From contig DVGU01000034.1 of assembly GCA_018712565.1 (NCBI GenBank), forward strand, positions 1 through 35,842: DNA of 35,842 bases. Direction: 5' to 3'. This document shows, piece by piece, positions 6,661-14,116 of the stretch. The stretch comes from Candidatus Faecimonas gallistercoris (GTDB lineage: Bacteria; Bacillota_I; Bacilli_A; RF39; UBA660). The translations under genes and the position numbers were made by a program. Below the pieces are notes generated by a model. It saw only the letters and a list, made by a program, of their open reading frames with translations. It searched no databases and had not been told where the DNA came from. How positions within the stretch are numbered: position 1 is the first letter of the stretch; each line of letters starts with the position of its first letter.

Positions 6661-6676
6661 TAGTTAAATTTAACTA
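6661..6676. promoter_or_regulatory. 16-bp perfect palindrome between divergent genes
   Basis: TAGTTAAATTTAACTA reads the same on both strands. It lies between the minus-strand regulator and the plus-strand operon, so it is a candidate operator for a switch between them. A partial match (TTAGTTAAATTAACT) occurs inside the end of the regulator gene. Confidence 0.5.
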
Positions 6677-6708
6677 ATCACCCCATAAACAAATTTAAGA
6701 AAGGAGTG

Positions 6709-6738
6709 ATGAGTAAATACTTTAATAGGTTGTTTTAA
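6709..6738 (+). CDS. Possible nine-residue leader peptide
   Basis: ATG at 6709 begins a nine-codon frame (MSKYFNRLF) ending in TAA, just before the 6751 gene. An AAGGAG sequence lies only two bases before this ATG, closer than usual. It is the best ribosome site in the leader, since the 6751 gene has only a weak one. It could therefore be translated and coupled to the next gene, or the AAGGAG may be fortuitous. Confidence 0.22.
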   Translation: MSKYFNRLF

Positions 6739-6750
6739 AGTAGATCAAAT

Positions 6751-7053
6751 ATGAGAGATATACCTAAATTGATGATACAGCAACTTGAATCTTTTATTAG
6801 TGATTCTAAAATAATAGATAAGTATTATAAAATGGGACATAAAATAACTTGGAATTTAGAAGATTCTACTCTAATAGTAAAATATAAAAGAAAAAAGTTT
6901 GTTATTAGTATCATTAAAAAAGATAAGCAGTATTATTGGCATTTAGAACCATACAAGAAATCTTATTTTGAAACAGAAGTAGATTTTGAACATTGCAAAT
7001 TAAATTATGTATTATTTGCAATTTCTGAAAGTAGAAAGAAGGGAAAAATGTAA
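6751..7053 (+). CDS. Hypothetical protein, first gene of a three-gene operon
   Basis: A 100-residue soluble, basic protein with alternating strand-like segments (HKITWNLEDSTLIVKYKRKKFVISIIKK) and a C-terminal helix. No family is recognised; the compact alpha/beta look fits small proteins of mobile elements. Its stop overlaps the start of the next gene (TAATG at 7051-7055). The ribosome site at its own ATG is weak, which may mean translation depends on the short leader frame upstream. The position divergent from an XRE repressor suggests repressor-controlled expression. Confidence 0.6.
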   Translation: MRDIPKLMIQQLESFISDSKIIDKYYKMGHKITWNLEDSTLIVKYKRKKFVISIIKKDKQYYWHLEPYKKSYFETEVDFEHCKLNYVLFAISESRKKGKM

Positions 7054-7199
7054 TGAAAGAAAATAACAAAAAAGTAGTAAGTGTTGATAGTAATGATAAG
7101 ACAGACTGCTTCGCATGGCGATCTAAAGTAAAATGCGATGCCTTAAAAACTAAAACTTGTAAAGACTGTGCATTTTATAAAAAGAAAGGAAATCGATGA
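7053..7199 (+). CDS. Small cysteine-rich (probable zinc-binding) protein
   Basis: A 48-residue protein whose start overlaps the previous stop (TAATG) and whose stop overlaps the next start (ATGA), so it is clearly part of the operon. Four cysteines (C19, C28, C36, C39) lie in the pattern C-FAW, C-DAL, C-KDC-AFYK. I recall short proteins of this pattern, with a C..C-FYK ending, from conjugative and integrative elements of Bacillota, where they presumably fold around a zinc ion. A pull toward element biology is therefore reasonable, but no function is known. Confidence 0.65.
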   Translation: MKENNKKVVSVDSNDKTDCFAWRSKVKCDALKTKTCKDCAFYKKKGNR

Positions 7200-7939
7200 A
7201 ATTAGAAACAAAAAGAGCATTATTGATGTATAAATTATTAAGTTCTAGAGATTTTTGCCCAGAAACTTACAAAATATTAAAGTTTTGTGATCTTGATGAT
7301 GCTATTAATAATATTAATGAAGATTCCTTTTATTTTGATATTAAAGTAATTAATAATCAAATAAGTGCTGAACATTTTTTGAATTTATTAGATTATTTAA
7401 TACAAACTTTAAAATTGTATCTTTATAATACCAAAGGAATTATTTCTGCTTTAGAAACAATAGTTAGATGTAACAAAGATTTAGTAAATGAATATCTAAT
7501 ACTTCCGAATAAGTTAAGTAATGAAGAAGATAAAAAAATAATAAACGAATATATATATAAAATATTTATTTCTAATTTTATATATAATGGAAAATCTATC
7601 GATATGGTTATCGACTTTCTAAACGATAATAATATTACTATAAAAGAAATTAATTCTTACACTTTTGAAGAATTAAAAGCCATTACCGATTTATTATCCG
7701 ATTTAGTTTTTTGCCAAATGGGTGCTGGTAAGGTTTATTATTTATTTTATAATATTACAGATGAATTAGAAACTTGGCTAAATACACCTAGAGTTAAAAA
7801 TTCTAAAAAGCATAATGAAGAAGAACATAGACAGATATTTTTAAAAAGTTATAAGAACAATTATAAGGATATGATCAAGGCTTTTAATGTTAGGAAGAAA
7901 TATTTAAAATATTTTAGAAAACCAATAAACAACTGCTAG
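7196..7939 (+). CDS. Hypothetical helical protein, last gene of the operon
   Basis: A 247-residue protein, mostly helical, with no signal peptide or clear membrane helix. The N-terminus is acidic (CDLDDAINNINEDS), the middle is hydrophobic and helical, and the C-terminus is strongly basic (KNNYKDMIKAFNVRKKYLKYFRK). I recognise no domain or catalytic motif. The start ATG overlaps the stop of the small cysteine-rich gene, with an AAGGAAA-type site upstream, implying translational coupling. A strong terminator (7928-7957) includes its stop codon and closes the operon. Confidence 0.6.
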   Translation: MKLETKRALLMYKLLSSRDFCPETYKILKFCDLDDAINNINEDSFYFDIKVINNQISAEHFLNLLDYLIQTLKLYLYNTKGIISALETIVRCNKDLVNEYLILPNKLSNEEDKKIINEYIYKIFISNFIYNGKSIDMVIDFLNDNNITIKEINSYTFEELKAITDLLSDLVFCQMGAGKVYYLFYNITDELETWLNTPRVKNSKKHNEEEHRQIFLKSYKNNYKDMIKAFNVRKKYLKYFRKPINNC

Positions 7940-7957
7940 TACAGAGTTGTTTTTTTG
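7928..7957 (+). terminator. Terminator of the 6751-7939 operon
   Basis: Plus strand: stem AACAACT/AGTTGTT (7928-7934 with 7945-7951), a ten-base loop containing the stop codon, then a run of eight T. Confidence 0.8.
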
Positions 7958-7964
7958 TGCCAAC

Positions 7965-7987
7965 AAAAAAGAAGATTTAATCTTCTT
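7965..7987 (-). terminator. Terminator of the 7977-8255 gene
   Basis: Minus strand: stem AAGAAGA/TCTTCTT around a five-base loop, followed by a run of six T (7965-7970). It overlaps the stop codon and faces the terminator of the convergent operon. Confidence 0.65.
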
Positions 7988-8255
7988 CAAATTCTAGTTT
8001 TTCATAATCAATTATGTTTTTATTATATTTAAATTTAATCAAAAATGTAGCATTATTGATAATGTTTTCTTTTTCTTGTTTAGTTAATTGAATTTTTCTA
8101 TTTAATAAGTTGAATACATCATTTCCAGTTATTCCATTATACTTATTATTAGAAAACTCATAATTTAAATATACTAATTCAGATAACAATAAAGTATTAT
8201 AGTAAAGAATAGTTTTCCTTTCCTTAACTCGATAATCATAATCAATTAAACTCAT
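7977..8255 (-). CDS. Hypothetical protein of the left island
   Basis: A 92-residue protein starting at the ATG at 8253-8255, which has a GGAGG site six bases upstream. A longer frame reaching 8336 overlaps the next gene and lacks such a site. It is rich in Tyr, Asn and Lys, has no membrane segment, and ends in an acidic tail (YEKLEFEED). The segment ITGNDVFNLLNRKIQLTKQE looks helical. No family is recognised. It follows the DUF5655-like gene by about 55 bases on the same strand and is probably co-transcribed with it. Confidence 0.6.
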   Translation of the reverse strand: MSLIDYDYRVKERKTILYYNTLLLSELVYLNYEFSNNKYNGITGNDVFNLLNRKIQLTKQEKENIINNATFLIKFKYNKNIIDYEKLEFEED

Positions 8256-8310
8256 AATAATCCTCCATTGCTTGAATAGTACCTCTCTAAAAAGGCTTGT
8301 CAAATCATTA

Positions 8311-9030
8311 TTAAATATAAATTTTATAATATTCATTTTTTAAATCAATAGGATTAATTTTGTTTAACTTATAACTTTCTTGTATAAATGGTAGTATTAT
8401 ATCAATATCAGATAATTCTTTAACTTTGTAAGAAAGACATAATGGTTCGTATGTTTTTCGAGTTATAACATTTAAAATATGGTTATCATCATTTACACTT
8501 AATAATTTTAAATAAACTCCATACCCAGTTTTACTTATCATTACAAAGTTTCTATTATCCTTAAATACTAATCCTTTATTAGTGTAATGGCAAGTTATTG
8601 ATTTAGATATTGAAGTAATTTTATTTTTTAAATTATCAAACAGTATATCATTTAAATTTTTGGGTGGATCTACTAAAAAATCAAAAGTTTGCCTCATTAT
8701 TTTAACTACATAATTGCAAGTAATATTATCTTCTACAATCATAGAATAACAGATGCTTCCATTTTCATATCCTTTACGATCAAACAATTTATTATCTGTA
8801 TCAAATTGTTTAGCAACTTTATGAAATGAAACTAAAAGATTACTTTGATTAATTTGTATTTCCATTATTTTTCTATTAAACTTATAAACTACATTTTTAA
8901 CTAAATAATTTCTAATTATATTATCACTAATAGATAATATTTGCGAATCCAACTCATTAAATAAATTAATTGATATTTCTTTTTTGTTATAAATTATATT
9001 TTCATAGGTATTGGTATCAATATTAAACAA
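8311..9030 (-). CDS. DUF5655-like protein, 5'-truncated at an island/core junction
   Basis: The first possible start is a TTG at 9028-9030, giving 239 residues, but the frame stays open and protein-like up to 9237 with no ATG, GTG or TTG. The true start has therefore probably been lost. The C-terminal ~110 residues (DILFDNLKNKITSIS..., GYGVYLKLLSV, ELSDIDIILPFIQESYKL) resemble the DUF5655 'predicted transport protein' domain seen in mobile-element and restriction neighbourhoods. Upstream, the open frame overlaps the broken 3' end of the PBP gene in another frame. It is likely a non-functional or altered remnant; an unusual start cannot be excluded. Confidence 0.55.
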   Translation of the reverse strand: MFNIDTNTYENIIYNKKEISINLFNELDSQILSISDNIIRNYLVKNVVYKFNRKIMEIQINQSNLLVSFHKVAKQFDTDNKLFDRKGYENGSICYSMIVEDNITCNYVVKIMRQTFDFLVDPPKNLNDILFDNLKNKITSISKSITCHYTNKGLVFKDNRNFVMISKTGYGVYLKLLSVNDDNHILNVITRKTYEPLCLSYKVKELSDIDIILPFIQESYKLNKINPIDLKNEYYKIYI

Positions 9031-9188
9031 TTTATTATTAATTTTTTTGCTGGCATCTTTTAAAGTCGGTAGTGTTATATTACTTTCATTATTGATTTTT
9101 ATTTCTTCATTATTTTGATAAATTACATTATCATAAATTAAATGAAATGAAGAACAAACATCAATTTGGGTAGAAGTTTTTTGATTAT

Positions 9189-10283
9189 TTAAAGGGCTTT
9201 CTTGAAATTTATATGTGTTGCTGTATTGACACCAAGATTACAAGAATTTTGTAATACTTGAAGAAATGTTTGTTCTCCATGACCTCCTGCTTTCCAACAT
9301 CTAAGTGTGGAGCCATCTACATTAACACTTCCTGCATCATAAAAGTGGTCTTTATTAAGATCTACTACTTTTTCTTCTACAGCTGCGGCTGTTGTGATTA
9401 TTTTAAAAGTAGATCCTGGTTCATAGGAGGCCCAGATAGGTAAATTTCTACTTAATACCTCCTGGGAATACTCTTGATAGTTATTCGGATCATAATCTGG
9501 ACGAGATGCCATACCTAAAATTTCACCGTTATTAGGGTCCATAACAACAGCTAAGGCCATATCAGGAGAAAACATATCTACTATATTATCTAACTCTCGT
9601 TCTAATGATTTTTGGATATTAATATCTATTGTTAAAGAGATATTCATACCATCCTGTGGCTCAACATAAATATCAGATAAATTTAGTTTGTTTCCTTTAG
9701 CATCTGAGAAATATTTAATTGCTCCACTTTTTCCTGTTAAATACTTATCATATTGTAGTTCTAATCCAGATAATCCTTGATTATCGATTCCAACATATCC
9801 TAGGCTATGAGATAACATGTTTTTGTAGGGATAATTTCTCTTTGATTCTTTTACTAAATAGACTCCATCTAATTTTAAGTTAGAAATTTTCTCTGCAATA
9901 TCATATGACAATCTTCTTCCCTCTGGGTGAACACGCTCAATTGATGTTTTCTTATACACATGTTCTTTCATATCACTATAGCTAACATTTAATATTTCTG
10001 CTAATAACTTTGTTGTTTTCTTCTTATTTTTTATTTGGTTTGGTATTAGAACTAAAGATGTCGTTGTTAGATTATCTGCAAGTACAACACCATTTCTATC
10101 TAATATTAGACCTCTATCTGCTTCTAGTGGAAGATCTCTACTCCATAATTCAGATGCATATTTATTTAATTTTTTATAATCTATTATTTGGACATAGAAA
10201 ACTCTTAATATAATAAAAATAAAAAGAAGTAATAAAAGTAAAAATACTATTTTGATTCGTTCATCTATTTTTTTTAAAAACAT
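9189..10283 (-). pseudogene. SpoVD/PBP2-like class B penicillin-binding protein, truncated in the transpeptidase domain
   Basis: 364 residues remain: an N-terminal anchor (~11-33), the dimerisation domain, and the start of the transpeptidase domain with the acylation motif STFK (S291, K294) and SCN (347-349). A complete protein would continue another ~200 residues with KTG and often PASTA. Here the family sequence ends just after NSCNLG, and 13 unrelated residues follow before the stop. Without KTG it cannot be an active transpeptidase. Promoter (10302-10330) and ribosome site (AGAGGTG) are intact, so it may still be expressed. The break coincides with the 5' end of the DUF5655-like remnant. 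A complete paralogue lies at 21047-23206. Confidence 0.85.
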
Positions 10284-10301
10284 AGTTCACCTCTACTAGT
10301 T

Positions 10302-10330
10302 ATTATGTTTTTTTGATAAAAAAATGACAA
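10302..10330 (-). promoter_or_regulatory. Promoter of the truncated PBP gene
   Basis: Minus strand: TTGTCA, a 17-base spacer, CATAAT; each box has one mismatch to consensus. The spacer itself is an A/T inverted repeat (TTTTTTTATCAAAAAAA). Confidence 0.6.
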
Positions 10331-10364
10331 AATAAATTTGTTATATATCTTCAATTACTTCTTA

Positions 10365-11180
10365 TTATCCAACTCTATCTTTACAAAATTTTTCTATATT
10401 CCTTATTTTCATAGAGTTAGGAATAATATAACTATCAATTAAATTCGTTTGTCCTCTAAAGCATGCTACCATATTATAGTATTTACCTGTATACCAGGCA
10501 TTGTAGTTATTATCGATTTTTTTAATTTTTAGAAAATTTTCAACATTCAAAGGATAATCAACATCATCTAGATTATATTTTTTACCATTATATAAAAGTT
10601 CAATATTTTCTATACCATAGTAGTAATAATTTGATTCTAAATGAGTCTTTACAAATACTGGTTGATAATTATTATTTAGTTTTACACTTATTTTTTTTGT
10701 ATCTTTTTTCTTTTCTATTTTTAGTTTTTTCACTATATAATCAATTTTATCTTCTTTTATATTTATTATTTCGTAAAAAGTATACTTCTTTTTACCTATT
10801 TTTATGATTGTTTTAGAAAAGTCACAGTAAGAATAGTAATTATAACCATTATGATAAAATATATTTTTCTTTATATTATTACATTCTTTTTGTTCTAGAA
10901 TCATTATTTTATTATTTATGTAAATACTAAGTCCTTGAATCAAAATAATAATTAATACTATTATAAAAAGTAGGTAGGCATATTTTTTAGATTGGATTAA
11001 AAACTTTTTTTTATAAAAAATTATAGCGACAATTAAAAGTATTATTATCTTACTTATTGTATAAATCATATTATCCATTTGTAATAGTTGCGTTATTAAA
11101 ATAAATAAATTTAATATAAAATTTAATATAAGTAAAAGCATTAAAATAGACTTTAAATTTATCTTTATTCTATGTTTCAT
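10365..11180 (-). CDS. Multi-helix membrane protein with extracytoplasmic domain, unknown
   Basis: A 271-residue protein, very rich in Ile, Lys, Asn and Tyr. About three hydrophobic helices fill residues ~8-92, then a polar domain follows (~93-271) containing four cysteines (in KECNNI, SYCDF, ACFRG and FCKD) that could form disulphides outside the cell. No family is recognised. Its start lies 11 bases inside the end of the upstream gene (11170-11886), so the pair is translationally coupled. The base composition is even more AT-rich than that of neighbouring core genes, which fits acquired DNA. Confidence 0.6.
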   Translation of the reverse strand: MKHRIKINLKSILMLLLILNFILNLFILITQLLQMDNMIYTISKIIILLIVAIIFYKKKFLIQSKKYAYLLFIIVLIIILIQGLSIYINNKIMILEQKECNNIKKNIFYHNGYNYYSYCDFSKTIIKIGKKKYTFYEIINIKEDKIDYIVKKLKIEKKKDTKKISVKLNNNYQPVFVKTHLESNYYYYGIENIELLYNGKKYNLDDVDYPLNVENFLKIKKIDNNYNAWYTGKYYNMVACFRGQTNLIDSYIIPNSMKIRNIEKFCKDRVG

Positions 11181-11886
11181 TTATATCACCCGAATACCAT
11201 CTAAATTGAAGTAGTTCATTCGCTATAACATTTTCTAACTGATTATAGAAGTTTTCTACACTAGAATAACTATAAGAAGAGATGCCACCACTTGCAATAA
11301 AATTTTCTTCTTCGAAATTTTTTTCTACATAATCATAGGGTTCTCCAACGCCTTCATTATTTATAATATAATAAAATTTTTTATGATTATTTTCATAATC
11401 TTCACATGATAATACATAATAATCTTTTATTTCTACAAACGTGTTTATTTCTTCAGGAAAAATCTCTTCTATTTTATTATTAACTAAACTTCTTATTTCT
11501 TCTTCCTCAATACCTTTTAATACTGGTATATAAGACCACGATGTTTTTTTATCGATATTTGAAGAAGTATTATATAAGCGATTCTTATCATAATAATAAA
11601 TATCTAATCCAATTTTTTTATTATTAACGGAAATATATATTTCTGTTACTCTTTTAAAATTAAAATAAGAAATCATACCACCTTTATTTATAATTTTGAT
11701 AGTATCATTTTCATCTTCTTCTAAAAAGAAAATAGGAGCTGTTGCGGATTTTTGAATCTTATTTTGAATATTTGAACTATAAAATGAAGAAAAAATAGTT
11801 AGTATCGTTAGTAATATTGTAGAAATAACTGTAACATAAGAGGAGTTGTTTTCTATATATAATTTTATTTTTTTTAATATTTTCAT
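11170..11886 (-). CDS. Single-pass membrane protein, unknown, coupled to the next gene
   Basis: A 238-residue protein with one N-terminal transmembrane helix (~16-36, VTVISTILLTILTIF) and a large polar domain with mixed strands and helices. The helix is followed by a short basic/polar linker (SSNIQNKIQKSATAP) and IINKGG, a layout seen in bacterial proteins with a small Ig-like or beta-sandwich domain. I cannot name a family. The ribosome site is GGAGA, seven bases before the ATG. It overlaps the downstream membrane gene and is divergent from the 12100 gene. Confidence 0.6.
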   Translation of the reverse strand: MKILKKIKLYIENNSSYVTVISTILLTILTIFSSFYSSNIQNKIQKSATAPIFFLEEDENDTIKIINKGGMISYFNFKRVTEIYISVNNKKIGLDIYYYDKNRLYNTSSNIDKKTSWSYIPVLKGIEEEEIRSLVNNKIEEIFPEEINTFVEIKDYYVLSCEDYENNHKKFYYIINNEGVGEPYDYVEKNFEEENFIASGGISSYSYSSVENFYNQLENVIANELLQFRWYSGDINET

Positions 11887-12046
11887 AAACCATTCTCCAA
11901 TATCATTATCAATATCTCATATTTATTTCATTATATCAGATAAGGAAAATATTGTCTTTTATATATTATTTATTATATTACTTCTTCTATTGTTTTTAGT
12001 TTCCTATTATTTTAACATTACTTTACATTTCATTTTAACTTGATTG

Positions 12047-12076
12047 TTGGCAAGAATTACATCTATATGCTATTAT
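12047..12076 (+). promoter_or_regulatory. Promoter of the 12100-13104 gene
   Basis: TTGGCA (12047-12052), an 18-base spacer, TATTAT (12071-12076). It lies 24 bases before the first possible start codon. Confidence 0.55.
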
Positions 12077-12099
12077 GTTTTTAAGATTTATGATTTTTT

Positions 12100-13104
12100 A
12101 TGGGTGATATGATGAGGAAAGTTGGGTTTTTATTATTTTTTTTAGGTGTTGTAGCGATTGGGGTTGGAGTTTGTTATTCTATTTTTTTTAAATCAAGTAA
12201 TGAGGTTTTACTTAATGATTTTCAAATAGATGATACTACTAAAGTATCAGATGTTGATAATAATACCAAAAATAGAATTTTAGAATATTTAAATACAAAA
12301 TATCATAAAGATTTTCAAGTCATTGGTCTTGTTAGAGAGTTTTGCTTAGAAGCTAGTGGTAGTAGTCTTACTTATACTAATACTTGTACCGATAATAATA
12401 TTCATGACTATATTTATCAAATTAAAGATTCTAATAATGTTTCTTTTTATGTGAAAGAGGTTTTTTATAATGATAAGTATGTTACTGTAAAAAACTCTTC
12501 TAATTCTTATGATATTAGTAGTCAACAACTAGGTTTTTATGATAGTTATATTAGTCAATTAGTGGTAAATAAATTAGAAAAAAAATTAATTTCCTTATAT
12601 GAAGAATTATTTTCTACTACTGTTGATGTTCAAGTTTATGATGGTTTAGGGGTTGATAATATTACATCTATTAATTCTTATCAATATTTAGGAGGTAGTA
12701 GTCAAAAGATTACAGATACATCTATTTCTTTCAAAGAATTTATCTCCTCATTAGATACATTGGATAATTCAGTTAGTATTAGAGTTAAATTAGATCAAGA
12801 TATTACGAAAAATAATTTTCAAAGTATCGTATCTAAATTAGTTAATAATAAACAATTATTACCGAGTGATACTTCTCTTACTTTGGATACACTTTTATTG
12901 GAGTTTAATAATAAAAATCGATATATAGAAAAATTTTCTGGGTGGATTGAATTAAAATCTGGTACAGATATATTTGATTCTTTTAATCTTTCAGTTTATG
13001 ATAAAACAATTAGTACGTTTAGTAATAGTGAAACTGATGATGATGAAATTCGTTATGATGATTTTATGAAATTAAATCCAAGTGACTTTTCTTTTACAAA
13101 ATAA
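12100..13104 (+). CDS. Membrane-anchored extracytoplasmic protein, unknown
   Basis: Up to 334 residues. A single hydrophobic helix (~9-28) anchors a long Ser/Asn/Asp-rich outer domain with many predicted strands and no catalytic motif I can recognise. Three in-frame starts exist (12100, 12109, 12112). GGGTG lies five bases before the last one, so the real protein may begin at MRKVGFLL, four residues shorter. It is monocistronic: a promoter is upstream and a strong shared terminator (13094-13137) lies between it and the convergent MYG1-like gene. Two of its cysteines (CLEASG and TCTDN) may form a disulphide. Confidence 0.65.
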   Translation: MGDMMRKVGFLLFFLGVVAIGVGVCYSIFFKSSNEVLLNDFQIDDTTKVSDVDNNTKNRILEYLNTKYHKDFQVIGLVREFCLEASGSSLTYTNTCTDNNIHDYIYQIKDSNNVSFYVKEVFYNDKYVTVKNSSNSYDISSQQLGFYDSYISQLVVNKLEKKLISLYEELFSTTVDVQVYDGLGVDNITSINSYQYLGGSSQKITDTSISFKEFISSLDTLDNSVSIRVKLDQDITKNNFQSIVSKLVNNKQLLPSDTSLTLDTLLLEFNNKNRYIEKFSGWIELKSGTDIFDSFNLSVYDKTISTFSNSETDDDEIRYDDFMKLNPSDFSFTK

Positions 13105-13137
13105 AACATCTATTTATTCAGATGTTTTATTTTGTAA
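13094..13137. terminator. Bidirectional terminator between convergent genes
   Basis: An 18-bp perfect inverted repeat (13094-13111 with 13120-13137; core AAAACATCT/AGATGTTTT) with an eight-base loop. A-rich and T-rich flanks on both sides let it end transcription from both the 12100 gene and the MYG1-like gene, whose stop codon lies inside it. Confidence 0.8.
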
Positions 13138-14025
13138 TAAATATTCTAATACTTGATAAGCAGCTTCTTTTGTCTTACAAGTCATTAGGAAACGACCTAT
13201 ATGACAAAATTCTACATCTTTAATTCCTGTTACTTCTTCTAACTGTTTTTTTTCTAGTCCTGCCCAGGGTTCTGGGAATGATTGTCTATCTGTTTTATCT
13301 TCTAGAGATTTTCTTATTGTTTTAATACCATATCCTCCTCTATTGGATGGATACATTACAAATTTTATGTTTTGTCCTTGATCACTTTTAAGAATAGTTT
13401 CTTCATATGGTAAGTACTCTTCTAATTCTAAATATTCTTTATCATTTGTTTTTAGCTTTCCTTCAACGATTTTTTTAGCTTGTACCTTACCGATTACATT
13501 ATATAAAGTTTCTTGCCAAATTTGTTTTGCTAATTCTACTGCTTTTATGAATTGTTCTTCTTCCTTTTGATTACTACCATAACTTGGATTAAATAATTTA
13601 ATAACATCACTAATTGTTTTTACTTTATAAGAGGCTGTTATTTCTGGAAACATTCCATTATCGATAGCGTCAATTGCTTCTATTAATTCTTTTTCCATAC
13701 CTAAAAATACTTCATCGATATCTTTTATGTTTTCTTGTTTTAGGTATTTTTTTCCATACTCTTTAAATAATAATCCTAAGGAAGAATACTTGATACCGTT
13801 TTCTCTTACTTTGGCATTTTCTTGATGATGATCAAATTTTTTTCTGCCGATATCGTAAATAATAGTTCCCTTTTTTATTTTTGTTCTATCTAATTCACTT
13901 ACTCTTATCACTTTAATATCTTTTTTATATAAATCTAAGAAGGCTGTTGCGAACACTTCATCAGCATGCATAGTTCCATTATGGGTTATATATTTTGCTT
14001 CTTTTATATCTGTTACTAATCTCAT
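13114..14025 (-). CDS. MYG1/UPF0160-family metal-dependent exonuclease-like protein
   Basis: A 303-residue cytoplasmic protein matching the MYG1 (UPF0160) family, DHH-type phosphoesterase relatives; eukaryotic MYG1 is an exoribonuclease. Visible signatures are HNGTMHADEV at residues 15-24 (H15, H20, D22) and YDIGRKKFDHHQE at ~57-69 (D58, D65, H66, H67), the metal-binding motifs. The C-terminal part (KEYLELEEYLPYEE, FVMYPSNRGGYGIKTI, FCHIGRFLMTCKTKE) is also typical. Length is normal for bacterial members. An AGAGGT site precedes the ATG. The bacterial role is not established. Confidence 0.88.
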   Translation of the reverse strand: MRLVTDIKEAKYITHNGTMHADEVFATAFLDLYKKDIKVIRVSELDRTKIKKGTIIYDIGRKKFDHHQENAKVRENGIKYSSLGLLFKEYGKKYLKQENIKDIDEVFLGMEKELIEAIDAIDNGMFPEITASYKVKTISDVIKLFNPSYGSNQKEEEQFIKAVELAKQIWQETLYNVIGKVQAKKIVEGKLKTNDKEYLELEEYLPYEETILKSDQGQNIKFVMYPSNRGGYGIKTIRKSLEDKTDRQSFPEPWAGLEKKQLEEVTGIKDVEFCHIGRFLMTCKTKEAAYQVLEYLLQNKTSE

Positions 14026-14088
14026 AAGTACCTCTTTTCTGTTCTTATTATAACAAATTAATATAATTAAATAAACTAATTTTTTCGA

Positions 14089-14116
14089 AAGAAAAAAGAA
14101 CAGGTGACTGTTCTTT
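14089..14116 (-). terminator. Terminator of the 895-residue coiled-coil protein gene
   Basis: Minus strand: 9-bp stem AAAGAACAG/CTGTTCTTT around a four-base loop, continuing into a T-run. It overlaps the stop codon. Confidence 0.75.

Noticed and set aside
12346-12528. 60-residue minus-strand frame
   Set aside because: It lies entirely within the 12100-13104 coding region on the opposite strand, with no ribosome site and low-complexity content.
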